Assembly: GCA_016280855.1 (NCBI GenBank)
Contig: JAEEHP010000073.1
Coordinates: 1-64,000, forward strand
Source of the DNA: Bacteroidaceae bacterium
Lineage (GTDB): Bacteria; Bacteroidota; Bacteroidia; Bacteroidales; Bacteroidaceae
Direction: 5' to 3'
Length of the DNA stretch: 64,000 bases
In this document: positions 1 through 9,797 of the stretch, one piece after another
Layout: each line of letters opens with the position of its first letter
How positions within the stretch are numbered: the first letter of the stretch is position 1
Notes under the pieces: generated by a model
The model's database searches: none
Seen by the model: the letters and a program-made list of their open reading frames with translations, nothing else
Told to the model about the DNA's origin: nothing
Translations under genes and position numbers: made by a program

Positions 1-18
1 AAAACCGTAGATTAGAAA

Positions 19-2730
19 ATGGCAAAAAACATGATGACAGCCAACGAAATCCGCGAGTCCTACAAGAAATATTTCGAGAAGAACGGACACGCCATCGTAG
101 CATCGGCCCCTATGGTCGTCAAAGACGATCCCACGCTGATGTTCACCAACGCAGGTATGAACCAGTGGAAAGACATTATACTTGGCACACGCGACCCCGA
201 GCCGCGCCGCCGCGCCGACTCCCAGAAATGTCTGCGCGTGAGCGGTAAGCACAACGACCTCGAGGAAGTGGGTCACGACACCTACCACCACACCATGTTC
301 GAGATGCTCGGCAACTGGTCGTTCGGCGACTACTTCAAAGAGGGCGCCATCGACATGGCATGGGAATACCTCGTCGATGTGCTCGGGCTGAATCCTGCCG
401 ACCTCTATGTGACCGTCTTCGAAGGCTCACCCGAAGAGAATATCCCACGCGACGACGAAGCAGCCAGCTACTGGGCTAAGCACGTGCCCGCCGATCATAT
501 CATCGACGGCAACAAGCACGACAACTTCTGGGAGATGGGCGACACAGGACCGTGCGGCCCCTGCTCCGAGATTCACCTCGACAGCCGCACGCCCGAAGAG
601 AAAGCCAAGGTGCCCGGACGCGAACTCGTCAACAAGGACGACCCGCAGGTCATCGAGATCTGGAACATCGTCTTCATGCAGTTCGAGCGTAAGGCCGACG
701 GCAAGCTCGTGCCACTCGGCATGAATGTCATCGACACGGGAATGGGCTTCGAACGACTCGTACGCGCCCTGCAGGGCAAGCACTCCAACTACGACACCGA
801 CGTCTTCCAGCCCACCATTCGTGCCATCGAGCAGCTTTCGGGCAAGAAGTACGGCGTCTCTGAGGACGTGGACATCGCCATGCGCGTCATCGCCGACCAC
901 ATCCGCGCCGTGGCTTTCTCCATCGCCGACGGTCAGCTGCCGGGCAACGCCAAGGCCGGCTACGTCATCCGTCGTATCCTGCGCCGTGCCGTGCGCTACG
1001 CCTATACGTTCCTCGGCCAGAAGCGCCCGTTCATGCACCTGCTGCTGCCGACCCTCATCGAGCAGATGGGCGAGGCTTATCCGGAGCTCGTGGCACAGCG
1101 CGAACTCATCGACAAGGTGATGAAGGAGGAGGAAGAGAGCTTCCTGCGTACCCTCGAAACAGGCATCAAGCTCCTCGACCGCGTCATGGCTGACACGAAA
1201 GCCGCCGGCAAGAGCGAGATCAGCGGCACCGAAGCCTTCACCCTCTTCGACACCTACGGCTTCCCACTAGACCTCACCGAACTGATCTGCCGCGAAAATG
1301 GCCTCACCGTGGACGAGGCCGGCTTCAACGTGGAGATGCAGAAACAAAAGGAACGCGCGCGTAACGCCGCAGCCGTAGAGACGGACGACTGGCAGAGTGT
1401 GGCCCCCCTTTCGTCCCCCGAGGGGGACACGGATGTGAAGTCCTCAAGTAGCAATAGTACAGAAGCCCCCTCGGGGGCAGTAGGGGGGGCCAACTCCCAA
1501 TTTGTCGGCTGGGACTACACCGAATACACCTGTCGCATCCTGCGTTACCGCCGTGTCGTGCAGAAGAAGCAGACTTACTATCAGCTCGTCCTCGACCGCA
1601 CACCGTTCTATGCCGAGATGGGCGGACAGGTCGGAGACCAGGGCGTCCTCGTCAGCGAGTTCGAGACCATCGACATCATCGACACGAAGAGCGAGAACGG
1701 CCTCACCGTGCATATCGCCAAGCGCCTGCCCGAGCACCCCGAAGCACAGTTCATGGCATGCGTCGATACCGACAAGCGTCACGCCAGCGAGGCGAACCAC
1801 AGCGCCACTCACCTCCTCGACCAGGCCCTGCGCGAAGTGCTGGGCACGCACGTCGAACAAAAGGGATCCCTCGTCTCGCCCGAAGGCCTGCGCTTCGACT
1901 TCAGCCATTTCCAGAAGGTGACGGCTGAGCAGCTGCGGCAGGTGGAACGCATCGTCAACGCACGCATCCGCGAGAACATCCCCCTTCAGGACCACCGCGA
2001 CGTGCCCATCGAGAAGGCCAAGGAACTCGGCGCCATCGCCCTCTTCGGCGAGAAATACGGCGACCGCGTACGCGTCGTGCAGTTCGGACAGAGCGTAGAG
2101 TTCTGCGGCGGCTGCCACGTCAAGGCTACGGGACAGATCGGAATGTTCAAGATTGTAGGCGAAAGCAGCGTGGCGGCAGGCATACGACGCATCGAGGCCA
2201 TCACGGGAGCAAAAGTCGAAGAAGCCCTCTACCAGTTGCAGGATAGCATGGAAGCCCTGCGCCAGATGTTCAACGGCATACCCGACGTGAAAGGCGCCAT
2301 CGAGCGTCTGCTCAGCGAGAACGCCGACATGAAGAAGCAGGCCGAGGCCTTCGTCCACGAAAAGGCGCTGGCTTACAAGGCTGAGCTGATACGTACGGCC
2401 AAGGAGCAGAACGGCGTGTGCATCCTCGCGGGCAAAACGATCCTGCCCGCCGAGGCCGTGAAAGACATCGCCTTCCAGCTGCGTGCCGAGGTGGAAAACG
2501 CACTCGTCTGCATCGGTTCCGTCAACGACGGCAAGCCCCTGCTCACCTGCGCCGCCAGCGACGCACTCGTCAAGGAACAGGGCGTCAACGTCGGACAGTC
2601 CATCCGCGAGGCGGCCAAACTCATGCAGGGCGGCGGCGGCGGACAGCCTCACTTCGCCACGGCAGGCGGTAAGAACCCCGACGGCCTCAGCGCTGCCATC
2701 GACAAGTTCATCGAGTTGGCGTTAGCTTAA
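19..2730 (+). CDS. alaS: Alanyl-tRNA synthetase with an in-frame repeat insertion
   Basis: Class II alanyl-tRNA synthetase, which charges tRNA-Ala in the cytoplasm and edits mischarged Ser/Gly. The N-terminal catalytic domain is clear ([31 protein letters not shown]). The editing-domain zinc motifs are present as HSATH (H594/H598) and CGGCH (C696/H700). The C-terminal DHHA1-type domain ends with [14 protein letters not shown]. At 903 aa it is about 30 aa longer than the roughly 870 aa expected for Bacteroidales. The excess is residues about 461-492, a Ser/Gly/Pro-rich stretch encoded by a palindromic repeat, between the aminoacylation and editing regions; the frame is kept. ATG at 19 is used, although MM at codons 5-6 is an alternative start. 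A terminator-like hairpin follows. Confidence 0.97.
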   Translation: MAKNMMTANEIRESYKKYFEKNGHAIVASAPMVVKDDPTLMFTNAGMNQWKDIILGTRDPEPRRRADSQKCLRVSGKHNDLEEVGHDTYHHTMFEMLGNWSFGDYFKEGAIDMAWEYLVDVLGLNPADLYVTVFEGSPEENIPRDDEAASYWAKHVPADHIIDGNKHDNFWEMGDTGPCGPCSEIHLDSRTPEEKAKVPGRELVNKDDPQVIEIWNIVFMQFERKADGKLVPLGMNVIDTGMGFERLVRALQGKHSNYDTDVFQPTIRAIEQLSGKKYGVSEDVDIAMRVIADHIRAVAFSIADGQLPGNAKAGYVIRRILRRAVRYAYTFLGQKRPFMHLLLPTLIEQMGEAYPELVAQRELIDKVMKEEEESFLRTLETGIKLLDRVMADTKAAGKSEISGTEAFTLFDTYGFPLDLTELICRENGLTVDEAGFNVEMQKQKERARNAAAVETDDWQSVAPLSSPEGDTDVKSSSSNSTEAPSGAVGGANSQFVGWDYTEYTCRILRYRRVVQKKQTYYQLVLDRTPFYAEMGGQVGDQGVLVSEFETIDIIDTKSENGLTVHIAKRLPEHPEAQFMACVDTDKRHASEANHSATHLLDQALREVLGTHVEQKGSLVSPEGLRFDFSHFQKVTAEQLRQVERIVNARIRENIPLQDHRDVPIEKAKELGAIALFGEKYGDRVRVVQFGQSVEFCGGCHVKATGQIGMFKIVGESSVAAGIRRIEAITGAKVEEALYQLQDSMEALRQMFNGIPDVKGAIERLLSENADMKKQAEAFVHEKALAYKAELIRTAKEQNGVCILAGKTILPAEAVKDIAFQLRAEVENALVCIGSVNDGKPLLTCAASDALVKEQGVNVGQSIREAAKLMQGGGGGQPHFATAGGKNPDGLSAAIDKFIELALA
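1401..1491. repeat. Palindromic element inserted in frame in alaS
   Basis: About 91 bp bounded by inverted arms. The left arm starts GGCCCCCCTTTCGTCCCCCG and the right arm ends CAGTAGGGGGGGCC. Each arm itself folds (GTCCCCC-GA-GGGGGAC and GCCCCC-TC-GGGGGC), so the element is a palindrome of palindromes, like REP/BIME or MITE-type DNA. It is read as a Ser/Gly/Pro-rich peptide that has no counterpart in typical AlaRS. Confidence 0.8.
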
Positions 2731-2765
2731 GGCGATAACGTCAATCGTTCCATCCAATATCTTCT

Positions 2766-2792
2766 AAAGCTCTCCTAAGGGGGAGCTTTTGT
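2766..2792 (+). terminator. Probable intrinsic terminator after alaS
   Basis: Hairpin AAAGCTCTCC / GGGGAGCTTTT with a short TAAG loop and one G-T wobble, followed by a T-rich run. It lies about 35 bp after the alaS stop. Confidence 0.7.
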
Positions 2793-2886
2793 TATTAAAT
2801 GTAAACACGAAAGCATTGGTCGTTAACGCTTGTTAAAATATACCTACTTAAGGGGGATAAAGTGTGTAACGAATTTAAAAAAATGA

Positions 2887-2894
2887 TACCTTTG
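2887..2894 (+). promoter_or_regulatory. Bacteroidales -7 element (TACCTTTG)
   Basis: Exact TAnnTTTG match 75 bp upstream of the 1179-aa gene, in an AT-rich stretch. No convincing -33 TTTG is visible, so only the -7 box is claimed. It implies a 5' UTR of about 65-70 nt. Confidence 0.55.
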
Positions 2895-2968
2895 AAGCCA
2901 GAATTATTCAAATCCGTGACTTATCTAACAACTTTTTTTAACCTAACCCTTTAATCAACTTAATTATT

Positions 2969-5900
2969 ATGAGAAAATTTACCCGATTCATGCTTGCCGC
3001 GTTGCTATGCATCGTTGGCAAGGGAGTAGCGCAAGCAGAGGTCATCACCGACCCCTCGCAGCTCTCCAATGACAAGGTGTACACCGTTCGCACTCCGCGC
3101 GGTACGATGACCTTGAATTATGATGAGAACAAGCTCGTTTCATCGCACGCCAGCAGTGGTCAGAACGTGAATGAGGATGTCTCCGAAAACGAAAAAGCAT
3201 CCCATTTCGCCATTCTGAAGTTCGGCGAATTCTACTACATCTACAGCCCGATGCTGGAACAGTTCGCTGAGCTGACCGGTCAGGATATGATTTTCCAAGC
3301 CCGTAGGGGAACAGGCCTGTCATTCACCAACGACGGCACATGCAATGACCTTCCCGACGGCTACGAAGGCTCCAAGCTGCGTCTCACCCTGGCAGAAGAA
3401 AACTACTTCCTCAACAACAACAACAGCGGTGGCATTGTGCTTAACGGATGGAACACGGCAGACTTAGGTAACATACTCGCCATCGAGGAAGTCGAAGGTG
3501 AGACCTTCGATTTCTCTAAGGCCGAGGAGATCTTCGGCATTGAGAAGCCTGAGTACGAATGGTGGGCTCTCGTCAAGGATATGCACAAGACATTCTACCT
3601 CTCTACCCCACGTGTAGGTAATTTCTGCTCCGACAGCGAACATACAAAACTCTCCAGCGTCATGGAAACTCCTGATGCCAGCGATGAGGATCAGCAGTTC
3701 TCTTTCTGGGTGGACGAGGAAGGTAAGGTTTATCTCTACAATGTAGGTGCGAATAAGTTCCTCAAGAAGGATGGTAATTTCACAAGTTCACCTTCCGAGA
3801 TGGCTGAAATCGGTTACGAAGAAGAATCGAATCCGGATTATCCTATTGTATTCTATATTAAGGAAACAGGTTCACGCTTTAACTCCCAAGCTGCAGGATG
3901 GGTCAAGTTCACGGACACTTCCTGGCGTACCCATGATGAGGGTAACATCATCGGCATCGAGGAAGTACCCGGCGTAGATTCTTACGACCAGATGACGGCC
4001 TTCTTCACGGCACAGCGTTTTAATACCACCTATCATCTGATGTTTAACGATGAAGAAATTGGTACCTGCACACGCGAAATGCCCTTCGGTGCCGAAGCTC
4101 AGCTGCCAGACGATTGGCGTTTAAGCTCCTGCTGGTATGATTACGAGCCGGAAACCATCACCTCTGACGGAGATGTCACCGTTAATGTCTATTGGAATGG
4201 TCCCGCGAATTTGTTCTCCACTAGCTTGGAGGATGCCAATTGGTTCAATCTACTGTTTGACCGAACAAAACATGGCGGCGGCAGCAGATGGTATGCTTGG
4301 AATGAAGAGGGCAGAGAAATCTATTATCCCGAACAGGATGCCGACGAGGCTAAGCGCGCTGCTGCTCAATGCCAGTGGGCTTTCATCGGAAGCCCCTATG
4401 CCGTGAAGGTTTACAATAAGGCTGTAGGCGATGGTCAGACGTTGGGTGCTGCTCATGTCAATGTCGGTGGCAACGACAGATTGGCCGTTGTTCTTCTTGA
4501 AGGTGAGAACTTCTGGCAAATCAAGGACTATCATGTTGATACTGAAGAGTTCTCGCTGGGCGCTGAAATCGATGGAACGTTCTATCGCATGAACCAGTTC
4601 GGCGGTGAATCTGCTAGTTCATTCTTCGGCTTGTGGGGCGGCTACGACGATGGTTCTAAGCTTTCCGTGGAAGAAGCTCCCAACATCGAAGTTACCGACG
4701 TCTATTTCGACATCTACTTCGACGGCGAACTCGTAACGACCGAGAAGGTCATTGGTCAGGAATTGGGCAATTATATTCCCGAGCTTCCCGCCTCGCTGAA
4801 TATCGGTGACCTCGTCGAGTTTGAGTACGACGAAGACGAGACCGTCAACGAAGAGGATCAGCACGTCCGCGTTGATGCCACATGGCTTGGTAACTTCGAG
4901 ATCTCCAAGGACTTCGGCAGCGCTCACTGGTACGACATGTCCGTGCGCAACACGTGGTATGTGACGAGCGACAATGTTGACGACGACGGCGCGCTGAAGA
5001 CCGTTAATGCCAACGCTATCGGTTTGGCCGAAGATTCCTATCAGTGGGCATTCGTCGGCAATCCCTGGCACGTCAAGATCTACAACAAGGCCAAGGGTGG
5101 CAGCGTTGCCTTCTCCTGGACCGCAACCGGCAACCAGTCTATTCCTGAATTCGTAGATGACAGCGAGGCTAAGACTTGGACGCTGAGAAAGAGCGTCATC
5201 AACAATGACGAAGACGGCATTTACGACGATGCCTTCATGATCACCGTGCCCGGCACCAACGATCAGCTCAACCAGTACGGCGGTGCCGGTGGCTCCCTGA
5301 AGCACTGGAATTCCACGACGATTGCTGACACCGGTTCTGCATTCAAGGTGTTCGATGTTCCTACTGACTTCGCTCAATTCGTTGCTGCCGAAATCACCCC
5401 GATTATGGAGAGCGAGAGCAAGTGGTTCAACTTCAACGAAGCTGCCGTCAGCAGAATTGGCTACCAGCCCGAATACAAGGAATCCTGCCCCTTCGACGCC
5501 TACAAGAGCATGAAGCTGGCTATCGAGGAAGCTAAGAATGACGCTTCCAACTTCAACTTCCCGCCCTCTGGATGGTATCGCCTGAAGAACAAATGGTATG
5601 GCGACTTCTTCGGACTCACCTCCGACCAGACCATGGCCAATCCCGACGGAACCGCAGCTTCGACGGTTGTCAGACTGAACAAAGTCGGCGATTTCGAGTA
5701 CACGATCCAGGCTCAGAACGCTTACTTCCAGCAGCTGACACAAAGTGAATCTATGACCACGTCTGAGACTGACCCCGTAACGTGGAAGGCATTCATTGTC
5801 ACTCCGGGCTTCGCATCATTCTGCAGCAAGCCTGAATATGAAGAGATCACCGCTGAAGAAGACGAGACATTAGCCAAAGAGTTCACCTATTCATTCCTGC

Positions 5901-6508
5901 ATCGCCGTGCAGAGGGTGACTATGTAGGTTGGTCAAAGGATGCCGATGCATCGATGTTCCAGGTGATCGAAGCCAAGACCATCACGGTTGAAGTTGGTCC
6001 CGAAGGCGTTGGCTCGCTGTACGTTCCGTTCGCCGTCACGGCTCCCGAAGGCGTCGTTCCGTTCTCCGGTAAGATCAATGGTGAAGAAGTCCAGATGACG
6101 CCCATCAAGGGTAACATTCCCGCTTCGACGCCGTTCGTGATCCTGGCTGACGAAGGCACCTACGACTTCCCCATCGTTGCTGATGGAGCAGAAGTAGCTA
6201 CCGTGGCCGAAAACGACCTCAAGGGTACCTATATTAACTACTTGACCAGTGGTGCTCTCGTTCCGCTGGAGTCCGGCACTGACAAGGCATTCGGTATTCC
6301 CGAGATGGATATGCCCGCCAACTCTGCTTACATCCGTCCTGAGGACACCAGCATCGATGAGTTCATCATGGTATTCGGCGACTTCACAGCCATCAAGGGC
6401 GTCGAAGACAAGCAGGAAAGCACCATGTTTGACCTGAGCGGTCGTCGCGTCAACAAGGCCAACAAGGGTGTTTACATCATCGACGGCAAGAAGATGCTGG
6501 TGAAGTAA
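2969..6508 (+). CDS. Large secreted protein of unknown function with sorting tail
   Basis: An 1179-aa protein with a signal peptide (MRKFTRFMLAALLCIVGKGVAQA). Family not recognised. The body is acidic and aromatic, with at least two diverged copies of a unit marked by a QWAFxGxPxxVKxYNKA motif (about aa 466 and 693), suggesting tandem beta-rich domains. Around aa 1005-1140 it has a module (SLYVPFAVTAPEG... IPASTPFVI... NDLKGT) that recurs in the 341-aa protein at 42573. The C-terminus FDLSGRRVN...YIIDGKKMLVK is a short type IX-secretion-like tail, so surface or secreted location is inferred. It appears monocistronic, with its own promoter box and a terminator. Confidence 0.85.
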   Translation: MRKFTRFMLAALLCIVGKGVAQAEVITDPSQLSNDKVYTVRTPRGTMTLNYDENKLVSSHASSGQNVNEDVSENEKASHFAILKFGEFYYIYSPMLEQFAELTGQDMIFQARRGTGLSFTNDGTCNDLPDGYEGSKLRLTLAEENYFLNNNNSGGIVLNGWNTADLGNILAIEEVEGETFDFSKAEEIFGIEKPEYEWWALVKDMHKTFYLSTPRVGNFCSDSEHTKLSSVMETPDASDEDQQFSFWVDEEGKVYLYNVGANKFLKKDGNFTSSPSEMAEIGYEEESNPDYPIVFYIKETGSRFNSQAAGWVKFTDTSWRTHDEGNIIGIEEVPGVDSYDQMTAFFTAQRFNTTYHLMFNDEEIGTCTREMPFGAEAQLPDDWRLSSCWYDYEPETITSDGDVTVNVYWNGPANLFSTSLEDANWFNLLFDRTKHGGGSRWYAWNEEGREIYYPEQDADEAKRAAAQCQWAFIGSPYAVKVYNKAVGDGQTLGAAHVNVGGNDRLAVVLLEGENFWQIKDYHVDTEEFSLGAEIDGTFYRMNQFGGESASSFFGLWGGYDDGSKLSVEEAPNIEVTDVYFDIYFDGELVTTEKVIGQELGNYIPELPASLNIGDLVEFEYDEDETVNEEDQHVRVDATWLGNFEISKDFGSAHWYDMSVRNTWYVTSDNVDDDGALKTVNANAIGLAEDSYQWAFVGNPWHVKIYNKAKGGSVAFSWTATGNQSIPEFVDDSEAKTWTLRKSVINNDEDGIYDDAFMITVPGTNDQLNQYGGAGGSLKHWNSTTIADTGSAFKVFDVPTDFAQFVAAEITPIMESESKWFNFNEAAVSRIGYQPEYKESCPFDAYKSMKLAIEEAKNDASNFNFPPSGWYRLKNKWYGDFFGLTSDQTMANPDGTAASTVVRLNKVGDFEYTIQAQNAYFQQLTQSESMTTSETDPVTWKAFIVTPGFASFCSKPEYEEITAEEDETLAKEFTYSFLHRRAEGDYVGWSKDADASMFQVIEAKTITVEVGPEGVGSLYVPFAVTAPEGVVPFSGKINGEEVQMTPIKGNIPASTPFVILADEGTYDFPIVADGAEVATVAENDLKGTYINYLTSGALVPLESGTDKAFGIPEMDMPANSAYIRPEDTSIDEFIMVFGDFTAIKGVEDKQESTMFDLSGRRVNKANKGVYIIDGKKMLVK

Positions 6509-6546
6509 TCACACACCTCACGAATCCTTTGTGATTCAACATATCT

Positions 6547-6578
6547 GCCGCGTCCCTCCACCGAGGGGCGCGGTTTTG
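6547..6578 (+). terminator. Intrinsic terminator
   Basis: GC-rich hairpin CCGCGTCCCTC / GAGGGGCGCGG with a short loop followed by TTTTGTT, just after the 1179-aa gene. Confidence 0.8.
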
Positions 6579-6621
6579 TTATCTCTTTATCCCACTTTGA
6601 GCACTTTTAACGAAAAATCTT

Positions 6622-6651
6622 TTGCCATGTGAGAAATAACCCCTATATTTG
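6622..6651 (+). promoter_or_regulatory. Promoter: -33 TTG and -7 TATATTTG
   Basis: TATATTTG at 6644-6651 fits the Bacteroidales TAnnTTTG box. TTTG at 6621-6624 sits about 19 bp upstream, the spacing expected for the -33 element. The metallopeptidase gene starts 45 bp downstream. Confidence 0.75.
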
Positions 6652-6695
6652 CACCGCAATCGAACGAATATTAACTAACAAAAAAATCATCTAAT

Positions 6696-9600
6696 ATGAA
6701 ACGATTCCTTTCCTTCCTTTTAGCTTTCCTCGGCATCGTGGGAAGCATCACCATGAGCGCTGCTGACGTTCCAACCGGTTTGGTGCGTGTGAAGAGCGCT
6801 CGCACATCATGGTATTTGGCCTCGTCCGCTGCCGGAACTCCGAAGACGGCAGCCAAGGCGCTGACCAAGATCGACCAGGTGTGGATTCTCTTTGCCGACG
6901 GCGCCGGCTACACCCTGCGCAGCGCCAATACGGGCGAATACCTGCAAGCTACCATGACCAGCACCGCAGCTGGCAAGGCCACGCTCTATATCCGCACCAG
7001 CCCCAACGCCACCGACTCGAAAGTCCTGTTCAACATCTCGGCCAAGAGCGATTGCAGCGGCGACTTCCTTAACACCAACGACAGCCACAATCTGTTCAAG
7101 TATTCCTTCGATGCCGGCTGCGACTGGTATCTCGAGACGGTGGAAAATTTCACCATGGACGAGGTTCGCGAACGCATCCTCAGCCAGAATCCCTATGCCA
7201 AAGAGCTGGAGGACGGTGCCTACTACCGCATCATCAGTACCTACGGGCTCATCGTGACCGGCGGCAGCGATCTCACAGCAAAGAACATCGATGCTGACAA
7301 CTACTACCAGTACTGGCAGCTCAAGAAGAGCAATTCGGGTTGGACAATCATGGACCTCGTGTCGCAGAAATACATTCAGCGTCAGACCACGATGAGCGCC
7401 TTCTTCCGCGAGGGAACCACGAAAGTCATCTTCGACATCAAACCTGTAAACGACGAATGGGACTACCGCTGGACCATCTCCGCCCCCGGCGACAACAGAG
7501 GCTTGCACGACGCATCCACCCAAGGGCATAACGTCGTGCTGTGGTACACCGACGCCACCGCCAGCGAATGGCACTTCGAGAAGGTGGAGCTGTCGCAAGA
7601 GGAGATCGAGGCAGCACGAGGCGGACAGGCGGCCTTCGACGACCTCGTCAAGGACAGAACGAAGCTGCAGTCGGCCCTCAACAACCTCTTCGAGGACAAA
7701 GCATGCACCACGCTGAAGCCTGAGATACAGGCACTCAGCGACGAGGAGCTGGAAGCCAATGAGAGTTTCTCGACCCTGAACAATGACATGCAGGCGATGG
7801 TGCTGAAGGTGAAGAACGACACGTGGAAGCAATACACGCTCAACGGTTCGGACTACACCGCCGGCTACGAGAAGTTCTTCCGCGTGGCTGACTACCACAT
7901 CTACAGCAACTGCGACCAAATGGGCAACGGCAGCAACTTCACCATGTCGAATGCCTTCGGCCGTCTCTCTGGTCCTACGGGTATCGTGGCCGATGCCGGC
8001 GACATCATCTACGTTTATGTCAACGGCAGCAACAAGAGCGGTACAACCCTTCAGCTCGAAGCGGTCGGCACCGACGGCGTGGCCGGCAACCACTCTTCCG
8101 GCGAGGTCACGACGCTGAAGTCCGGCCTCAACCTGTTCCGCTTCACCGAGCAGAAGATGATCTACATCCTCTATCAGCTCACCGACACCAAGAAGTACCT
8201 GGCCAACTACCCCGACATGACCATCCACATCGAGGGCGGAAAGCTCAATGGCTATTGGGACGCTACGCGCGGCATGACCAATCAGGACTGGAAGCTGCTG
8301 CAGCAGGATCTCCTGAAAGCAAGTCCCTTCCTGAACCTCAAGACCGAGCGCCTCGTGTTCCAGATGGACGCCAACCTCGTGAAACAGGCCGAGCCCAACG
8401 AGATGGAAGGCCTGATGCACGTGTGGAATACCATCTGCGCCAACGAAGACCGCTACATGGGCGTTGAAGATTTCGAAGGACGTTACAACAATATCTGGAA
8501 CGTCTTCAGCGGAGCCAGCTCCTACATGCACTCCTCAACCCGTGGCACATGGTACACCGAGAGCACCATACCCGAAATCATGAACTACCAGAAAATGACC
8601 ACGGGCGGAGGTGCCTTGTGGGGACCGAGCCACGAGATCGGGCACAACCACCAGGGCAGCATCAATGTCATCGGCACCACGGAAAGCTCGAACAACCTGT
8701 TCTCGAACATCAACACCTTCGAGTCCGGTATCTTGAACTCACGCCGCTACTATCCTCACCAGAACTTCGAATACATCGCCAACAACACACCTTGGCTGGA
8801 GCGTAATATCTGGATGACGACCGGTATGTTCTTCCAGCTCTACCTCTACTTCCACGTTCAGCACCACGACGACAACTTCCTGCCCAACTTGTTCCGCAAG
8901 ATGCGCGAAAAGCCCATCAACAAGTGGAGCGGTCCGGGCAACGGCGGTCCGACATCATACGGCAAGGACGACTATCTGCACCTGGCCAAGATGATCTGCG
9001 ACGTAGCACAGGCTGACTTGAGCGAGTACTTCGAGGCTTACGGTATGTTTATTCCCGTCAAGATGTGCGAGGTTGGCGACTACAGCACCTATTTCGTCAC
9101 GACCACACAGGCTGACATCGACGCCGCCAAGGCTTATATGCAGCAGTACGAGAAGAAGCTCGGCAACATCATGTTCATCGACGACCGCGTGCTCAAGAAG
9201 GAGGCCGACCCCAACAATATTTTCACTTGCACACCGGCCAACGACGGCTACAAGCGCGCCAACAGCGAGTACCCCTACCTCATGACTTCACCTACCGCGA
9301 CAGCATACGTCGGCGGCGACTATGAAGCATTCACAGCCGATGCCGAACCCGTCCTCGACGACTGGTACAAAGTACAGAACAAGACCATCACGTTCCAAGG
9401 CACAAAGAAATATGCCGGACATAAGTTCTACGACCCGGACGGCAACCTCATCTGGGCTACCAACAAGTACAGGGATACACTGCCTAAAGTGGTCACGGAT
9501 CTCGGCATCGAAAATGTCAAGGTCGTTACCGCCAACTATGACATGACAGACACGCCCTGCACCAGCACCAAGCCCGATGATGCCATCGACGCTCTCAAGG

Positions 9601-9710
9601 CAGGTGACAAAGTCAGCAGCAGCGAAGCCTTTGACCTCACCGGCCGTCGCGTCAACCACGTGAACCGCGGCTTGTATATCATCAACGGCAAGAAAGTGAT
9701 GGTAAAGTAA
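6696..9710 (+). CDS. M60-like (enhancin-type) secreted metallopeptidase
   Basis: A 1004-aa exported zinc peptidase of the M60/enhancin-like group; family members cut mucins and other O-glycoproteins. Signal peptide MKRFLSFLLAFLGIVGSITMSA. Residues about 25-300 hold two ricin-like carbohydrate-binding segments (SARTSWYLAS, ANTGEYLQA; later RGLHDASTQGHNVVLW). The catalytic motif SHEIGHNHQG has HExxH at H646-H650, with a downstream Glu in GTTESSNN, matching the M60 gluzincin pattern. The C-terminus FDLTGRRVN...YIINGKKVMVK is a sorting-type tail. It has its own promoter and no co-oriented partner before the repeats at 9711. Mucin as substrate is inferred from the family. Confidence 0.88.
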   Translation: MKRFLSFLLAFLGIVGSITMSAADVPTGLVRVKSARTSWYLASSAAGTPKTAAKALTKIDQVWILFADGAGYTLRSANTGEYLQATMTSTAAGKATLYIRTSPNATDSKVLFNISAKSDCSGDFLNTNDSHNLFKYSFDAGCDWYLETVENFTMDEVRERILSQNPYAKELEDGAYYRIISTYGLIVTGGSDLTAKNIDADNYYQYWQLKKSNSGWTIMDLVSQKYIQRQTTMSAFFREGTTKVIFDIKPVNDEWDYRWTISAPGDNRGLHDASTQGHNVVLWYTDATASEWHFEKVELSQEEIEAARGGQAAFDDLVKDRTKLQSALNNLFEDKACTTLKPEIQALSDEELEANESFSTLNNDMQAMVLKVKNDTWKQYTLNGSDYTAGYEKFFRVADYHIYSNCDQMGNGSNFTMSNAFGRLSGPTGIVADAGDIIYVYVNGSNKSGTTLQLEAVGTDGVAGNHSSGEVTTLKSGLNLFRFTEQKMIYILYQLTDTKKYLANYPDMTIHIEGGKLNGYWDATRGMTNQDWKLLQQDLLKASPFLNLKTERLVFQMDANLVKQAEPNEMEGLMHVWNTICANEDRYMGVEDFEGRYNNIWNVFSGASSYMHSSTRGTWYTESTIPEIMNYQKMTTGGGALWGPSHEIGHNHQGSINVIGTTESSNNLFSNINTFESGILNSRRYYPHQNFEYIANNTPWLERNIWMTTGMFFQLYLYFHVQHHDDNFLPNLFRKMREKPINKWSGPGNGGPTSYGKDDYLHLAKMICDVAQADLSEYFEAYGMFIPVKMCEVGDYSTYFVTTTQADIDAAKAYMQQYEKKLGNIMFIDDRVLKKEADPNNIFTCTPANDGYKRANSEYPYLMTSPTATAYVGGDYEAFTADAEPVLDDWYKVQNKTITFQGTKKYAGHKFYDPDGNLIWATNKYRDTLPKVVTDLGIENVKVVTANYDMTDTPCTSTKPDDAIDALKAGDKVSSSEAFDLTGRRVNHVNRGLYIINGKKVMVK

Positions 9711-9760
9711 AAAGGAGCAGACCCACCCCCCGCCCTCCCTGTGAGGGAGGGAGTAGTTAC
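9711..9760 (-). repeat. Hairpin/G4 repeat, copy A (inverted orientation)
   Basis: Minus-strand copy of the recurrent element GTAACnACTCCCTCCCTnACA-GGGAGGG-CGGGGGGTGGGTCT, directly after the metallopeptidase stop. With copies B and C on the plus strand it forms a long inverted repeat around the start of the next gene. It may also act as a transcriptional end structure. Confidence 0.85.
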
Positions 9761-9797
9761 CAATCAAGAATAGACCTCTTTAAGATTCAATCATATC

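Noticed and set aside
1444-2652. 402-aa minus-strand ORF in alaS and similar long antisense ORFs (18383-19345, 57142-59097, 13768-15291)
   Set aside because: They mirror conserved plus-strand genes and arise from high-GC codon bias; the compositions (His/Val/Asp-rich) match no real family.
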